From NCBI RefSeq assembly GCF_030269925.1, contig NC_085107.1:15936001-16000000 (forward strand): a DNA stretch of 64,000 bases, read 5' to 3'. The DNA comes from Bombyx mori. Lineage: Eukaryota; Arthropoda; Insecta; Lepidoptera; Bombycidae. Shown piece after piece: positions 59,236 to 64,000 of the stretch. Position numbers and translations under genes: made by a program. The notes below the pieces were generated by a model that was given only the letters and a program-made list of their open reading frames with translations, was not told the DNA's origin and made no database searches. Every line of letters starts with the position of its first letter. Position 1 is the stretch's first letter.

Positions 59236-61017
59236 GGCTTCAGCCCACCTGTGAGTAAGGTATACAAGAAGATCGCCAGCTGAGCGACCGTGACGGAAAC
59301 CGTACTGTCGGTCACTGATCAGCTGGCGATCCTCCAGATACTTCAGGAGTTGTATATTAATTATTCGCTCCATCACCTTGGAAAGCAAGGAAGTTATCGC
59401 GATAGGCCTATAGCTCGATGGGTCCGACCGGTCACCCTTCTTGGGGATAGGGTGGACGTGGGCGGTCTTCCATGAAGACGGAACCCTGTTAGCGCAATAA
59501 GAGAGGCGATACAAACGCGTTAGCGCAGGCGTCAGCTCAGGGGCACACGTTTTTAGAACCACTGCAGGGATGCCGTCTGGCCCACTCGACTTACGGACGT
59601 CCAGGAGTCGGAGTTCCCGCCTGACTGCACACTGTGTAAAGCAGATCTCCGGCAGGGAACTATCACACCGGAGGATGTTCGGTGGTGTGGCATCCCCGTC
59701 GTCCATAGTCGAGTTCGAGGCGAAGAGTTTGACCAGAAGGTCAGCCTTCTCTTTCGCACTATGGGCCAGACTGTCATCGGACTTGCATAGTGGTGGGAGA
59801 CTAGACCTGCAAAAGTTACCTTCTGCAGCTTTGGCGAGCGACCAAAAAGCACGGCTCTCAGAGGGATAGCTCTTCAGTCGCTCGCCAATTCTAGCAACGT
59901 GCTCCGATTTCGCCCTGGCAATAACTTTCTTGAAGGACCTGGAAGCGGCGTTATATTTCCGCCTTTCCTCTGAGATGTTAGGATCCCGACGTCTCCGAGC
60001 ATCATCCCATGCAACGTATGCGGACCGCTTGAGGTGTGCAGCATCCCTGCTGGCATTGTTATACCAGGGTCTGCTGCGACCCCCAACGGGCACTTCAGAG
60101 GAGGGGATAAGCAATTCCATCCCCTGGAGCACCACGTCTTTAAGACGGTCCGCACAGACGTCAGGATCAGCAGAGGAAAAGCAGAACCGCCCCCATGGGT
60201 AGGATGCGTAAAACTCACGCAATCCATCCCAATCTGCTGACAAATACTGCCAAACTCTTCGATACCTGGTCGTCGTTCGACGACTAGGACGAGAGAGTGG
60301 TGTGGCAGCACGGATAAGGCAGTGATCAGACGATCCAAGTGGAGCGTCGACCACCACACTGTATCCGGCTGGATCGGTGGTCAGCAGAAGGTCCAACAGT
60401 GAAGGCTCGTGCCCCTCAATATCTGGGACACGGGTGGGCTGTGTCACCAGCTGGGAGAGGCCGTAGGCCAAGGCGAAATCGTAGGCAGCCCGACCCGGGA
60501 GGTCAGTGGTTCTGGACCCCAACCACTCTTGGTGGTGAGCGTTAAAGTCTCCAAGAACCACCACCTCCGCAGATGGGTACTGCTCAAGCACGCGGTTAGT
60601 CCCCTCTTGCACATGCTCTATCAGAGCTGAACCTGCATCACTGCTGTGGGACCTGTACAGGCACGCGTAGACTCGGGTACAACCCCCGTGATCTACGCGC
60701 AGCCACAAGAGGGACAGGTCCCGTTGTTCGAGGCTTCGTAGACGGCGACAACAGACATCAGCCCGGACGAATACACACACCCCGGCTTTATGCAGGAAGT
60801 TGTGCTCCAATACGTAGCCGGGGTATTCAAGGTACGAAGTATCATCCGGAGCAGATATCTGCGTCTCCGTCAGAAAAAGGAGGGCAGGCTGCGCCGTCTC
60901 AAGATGGTGGTGTACGGCGTCGAGGTTGCTATGTAGACCCCTTACATTGCTGAAATCCACATTAAATGTGGAATGGGGAATCGCCGACAAAACCCTTTTC
61001 CTTTTTCGAACTTTCAT
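59236..61017 (-). pseudogene. LINE ORF2, N-terminal half (endonuclease and RT fingers)
   Basis: About 594 codons from ATG at 61017 to the copia junction. Endonuclease motifs of the EEP fold: NVRGLHSN, LTETQIS, the catalytic VVLGDFNAHH and LGSSDHCLIR. RT begins with KSSGPDGIP, HPIPKKGDRSDPSSYRPIAI and YGFRHGRSAGDLL, and breaks off at HRWAEA, just before motif A. No internal stops were seen, so this half was probably intact when copia inserted. Confidence 0.88.
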
Positions 61018-62479
61018 ATATATATTTTTTTAATTTTATTTGGAGAGTGGGATTGGGTGGGGTAGGATGTTCGAGGCGAAATCAATACCTGAATAAAGCG
61101 CGGAGTACAGTACGTGCTCGACCACGGGTTGCGTGAGCGACTGACGCAGGGCATGGAAGGGCCCCCAGTCCACCCTGCGTGCGATCGCCGGGATCCACTC
61201 CGGTCTCCGACTCCGGCACGACGACCGCACGACAGGATTTTACACCGGTTGGCAGGACAGCTTCCCGGGGCGGAGTTTAGTAGTGACACCCGGGTTCAGG
61301 TCCCCAACTGACCGGCGGGCGGCGGCGAACACCGTTTCACTGGGTCTCCCTATACCCCCGTCAAACAATCACGTCCCGCGAGCTCACACGCACGTCTGCT
61401 CCGCATGTTCCAGATATCGCCAAGATTCACCCCCAACAAGGAAGAGGAAAGGGAAGGAATAACACTGGCTCTCCAACCCACACGCCGGAACACAGCTAGG
61501 CTATTTGGCGGCGGACTCTAGTTGGAGGGTGGTCGCCAGCCAGTCGGACAAGTCCTACCACCGATTATGTATTCGGCTCCCGTTTTGCACCACCCAGGGG
61601 TCACTTGTAGGGAATCGCGGGTAAAACCTACGGAAGCGGGAAGCAATCGACCCCCAATCGGTTTCAGGAATATTCATATTTTATTTCATCGAACATGAAA
61701 AGCCCCTCCTATATATTACAATATCAAAAGGAATCGGTCAACGCGATTGTTTACACAGCTACGAAATCACTAAATAAAACTCCATGGTCTCCATATTATC
61801 CCGGATCAAAGCTGAATTCGTCTTTACTTATTGTAGCCACTCCGTTCATTCACAGTGCGTATCCAGATATAATTTTTGGTATCCGGCTCTGGAGTGAACT
61901 TTCTTTCAGGTAGGCCGTCATTTTCTACTTCGGGACTCAAAAAAAGTCCTCATCGATTTATAGAAGCATTTTGTAAGCACGTATACCTGTGATAAATACA
62001 GTTACCAGTAATTTTCAGAAGGGCCATTTCATCGTCTGCCTTAGAAGGTGGTTAAACAAGATGAAAAAGCAACGATTTTAATTAACATTTCCAGTTTTAA
62101 AGCAACAAGTTAATTATGTTTGAATTTAAAAGTAGTTTAGGAACTTTTGTCAACTTTCCGCTACACTCTCTTGGTACAGAAGCGAAACATATTTCATTTT
62201 ATTCTAAGTTGTTATTTATCATTTGAGAGCAACGTCATACGGTCTAATTAAATATTAACTGACTTATTTGTGGCAAATGACTGTCTGCGGTGTTTAGATA
62301 AAATGAGCGAACCGGGTCAACATGCCGAAGGCCTTTTCGGTTTGTTTTTGTATTTTGTTTGAAGCTAGCTTGAACTTTATATTTATTTTAAATAATTATT
62401 ATTTAGTTTAATCGTCAACGTAAATCGATACGATTAGAGGATTAATTAAGGGAGCCGTTTTCAAAAACAACCCGAAACG

Positions 62480-62616
62480 TTAACTATACTTGAGACCTTA
62501 GAAATTATATCTCAAGGTGGGTGGCGCGTTTACGTTGTAGATGTCTACGGGCTCCAGTAACCACTTAGCACCAGGTGGGCTCTGAGCTCGTCGACCCATC
62601 TAAACAATAAAAAAAG
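62480..62616 (+). repeat. Silkworm SINE (Bm1-type), truncated tail
   Basis: TAACTATACTTGAGACCTTA, TCTCAAGGTGGGTGGCGCG and CTCGTCGACCCATCTAAAC, then poly(A). Only the last third of the element remains. Confidence 0.75.
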
Positions 62617-63150
62617 AAAATAAAATAAAAACTATGAAAATCACAATCGAAAATTTTAATTTACATATATAATAAGTCCATATTTTAATTAGGTGTTCAA
62701 GGTTGAAATTCAACTTTATTCTACTGATACCTATTGTTGGGTGTTATTTTTGTACATTAATTTTTTTGTTTTGTTGTCGAAATTTGTTCTTGGGCGGTGG
62801 GGGATAAATCAGTTTCCAAAATACTTTAGTGAATTATATTGAAAAGATTGAAGGTCGACCATAGTCTCTATTAAAATAAAAAATCTATTGATAAACAGAA
62901 GAAAAAGTAATTATGTGTTTTATCTTTGCCTATTCGTATTTGGATTAATTCGATACGCTGCATAAAATAATTTAAGATTATCTGCTACTTTAGGCTATTT
63001 CCATTTCAAGCTTCTCGTTAACCCCAAAGATAACAGAGTACTCATTGCGATGCAAATGCAATGCGTAGGCAGCACAGATAACAACGTAATATCGCCGCTA
63101 ACAACAAGATGGTCTCAAATAAAGAATGGTAGTTTTTCTTTCTTGTCTAA

Positions 63151-63300
63151 TCGCCGGGAGAGTCGAGAGGCTATTTCGGCTTCCGCGATTGGTAGATGAG
63201 AGACTGTGCTAACGCCTTAGGGCGAGCAATGCTTTGCTGCTACCACAGGATTCGAATCGTGACCCACTAAGAAAATTCGGCGCGAAACTAAGTGAGTCGA
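63151..63300 (+). repeat. Dispersed repeat family B, diverged copy
   Basis: GAGTCGAGAGGCTATTTCGG, then AGGGCGAGCAATGC and ATTCGAATCGTGACCCACTA follow the family order with many differences. Confidence 0.45.
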
Positions 63301-63538
63301 ACGGTAGTAACTATACCTACTAGTATTTATGTAGATTACAACCCTTGCGGGTTTTGAATATATTGCGCGGTGTTATTCCTTCGCCATCCTCGTTGTTGAG
63401 TATGTATGAGTATTTATTTAACGTTCCGCACATGATAATATTTTGGCAATTAGAAAATCTGATCCCAAAGTGGCACGATACGGTTAAATTGCGAACACAT
63501 AGGATTTAGAAAGGAATAGAAATACAGGATCGTAGACC

Positions 63539-63985
63539 TTTTTTTTATTGCTTATTTGGGTGGACGAGCTCACAGCCTACCTAGTGTTAAGTGGTTACTG
63601 GAGCCCATAGACATCTACAACGTAAATGCGCCACCCACCTCGAGATATAAGTTCTAAGATCTCAGTATAGTTACAACGGCTAAACCACCCTTCGAACCGA
63701 AACGCATTATTGCTTCACGGCAGAAATAGGCGATGTGGTGGTACCTACCCGCGCCGACTCACAAGACTACCACCAGTAATTACGAAAATTATAATTTTGC
63801 GGATTTGATTTTTATTACACGATGTTATTCCTTCACCGTGGAAGAGAATCGTGAACATTTGTTGAGTACGTATTTCATTAGAAAAATTGGTACCCGCCTG
63901 AGATTCGAACACCGATGCATCGCTCAACAAGAATGCACCAAACGTCTTATCCTTTAGGCCACGATGACTTCCAAATTTAAGTTGC
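63539..63985 (-). repeat. Silkworm SINE (Bm1-type) with tRNA-like head, near full length
   Basis: Read on the minus strand: a tRNA-like head (GTGGCCTAAAGGATAAGACG resembling an A box, GGTGTTCGAATCTCAGGCGG as B box), the middle GGTACCAATTTTTCTAATGA, and the tail from ACTGGTGGTAG to CACCCAAATAAGCAATAAA with poly(A). It shows that the tail copies elsewhere in the window are truncations of a tRNA-headed SINE. Confidence 0.8.
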
Positions 63986-64000
63986 AAGAATGCAATATGA

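Larger units (their letters stand above)
53535..61665 (-). mobile_element. Jockey/I-like non-LTR retrotransposon, interrupted by a copia element
   Basis: The element runs on the minus strand. A poly(T) at 53535-53549 on the + strand is its poly(A) end. The coding part is GC-rich against AT-rich flanks. One ORF encodes an apurinic-like endonuclease followed by reverse transcriptase, split at 54772-59235 by the copia insertion. A GC-rich region from 61018 to about 61665 is probably its 5' UTR or ORF1 remnant; I could not identify an ORF1. The 5' boundary is a guess from composition. Without the copia insertion the LINE would be about 3.7 kb. Related 3' fragments occur at 13966 and 30278. Confidence 0.8.
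61666..64000. other. Right-hand flank, probably ferlin intron
   Basis: No exon of the missing C2A domain was found. The region has a SINE tail (62480-62616), a family B relic (63151-63300) and a SINE with tRNA-like head (63539-63985). A 72-codon frame at 61695-61913 shows no domain. Confidence 0.5.

Noticed and set aside
61014..61289. LINE ORF1
   Set aside because: The 91-codon frame has no zinc knuckles or coiled coil and no likeness to Gag-like ORF1; the region is left as LINE 5' sequence.
63733..63987. Frames of 74 and 80 codons on both strands at the right end
   Set aside because: Both lie in the SINE at 63539-63985.

Overview
The window reads as lepidopteran genomic DNA, most likely from a silkworm (Bombyx). 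It is AT-rich and intron-rich, and it carries many dispersed repeats that I recognise as silkworm-type: composite SINEs with a tRNA-like head, short Helitron-type elements ending in CTAG, and Jockey/I-like non-LTR retrotransposons. The species call rests on this repeat style and on the proteins, not on any database search.

Layout. (1) 1-6450: the last coding exon of a GIGYF/PERQ-type gene on the + strand (484-709), followed by more than 5 kb with no coding signal that is probably 3' UTR and flank; four perfect TGACGTCA palindromes lie at 1347-4011. (2) 6650-9040: two small intronless paralogues in head-to-head orientation (6970-7329 minus, 8686-9036 plus). Each has an ~80-residue helical, winged-helix-like N-terminal part and an Arg/Cys-rich protamine-like tail. 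A 5'-truncated LINE fragment with a 14-bp target-site duplication sits between them. (3) 9040-14790: intergenic, with repeats only. (4) 14788-52490, minus strand: 23 exons of an otoferlin-type ferlin. I placed the splice sites by hand; all junction phases agree and the exons sum to 5,901 nt (1,966 codons plus stop). C2B to C2F, FerI, FerA-like and FerB regions and the C-terminal membrane anchor are present. The first coding exons (C2A) were not found and are probably to the right of the window. (5) 53.5-61.7 kb, in the upstream intron of the ferlin: a Jockey-like LINE (minus strand) split inside its reverse transcriptase by a Ty1/copia element (54772-59235) with identical 170-bp LTRs but interrupted pol frames. 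(6) 61.7-64.0 kb: intronic or flanking DNA with SINEs.

The genes do not form an operon or a shared pathway. The ferlin product would be a tail-anchored membrane protein acting in Ca2+-dependent vesicle fusion. The GIGYF-type protein is a cytoplasmic translational repressor adaptor. The small basic pair looks like candidate sperm chromatin proteins (inference). The most unusual items are that pair, an inverted SINE pair inside a ferlin intron, a 94-bp tandem duplication that copies a ferlin 5' splice site, a frame-breaking candidate exon in the ferlin, and the copia-in-LINE nest.
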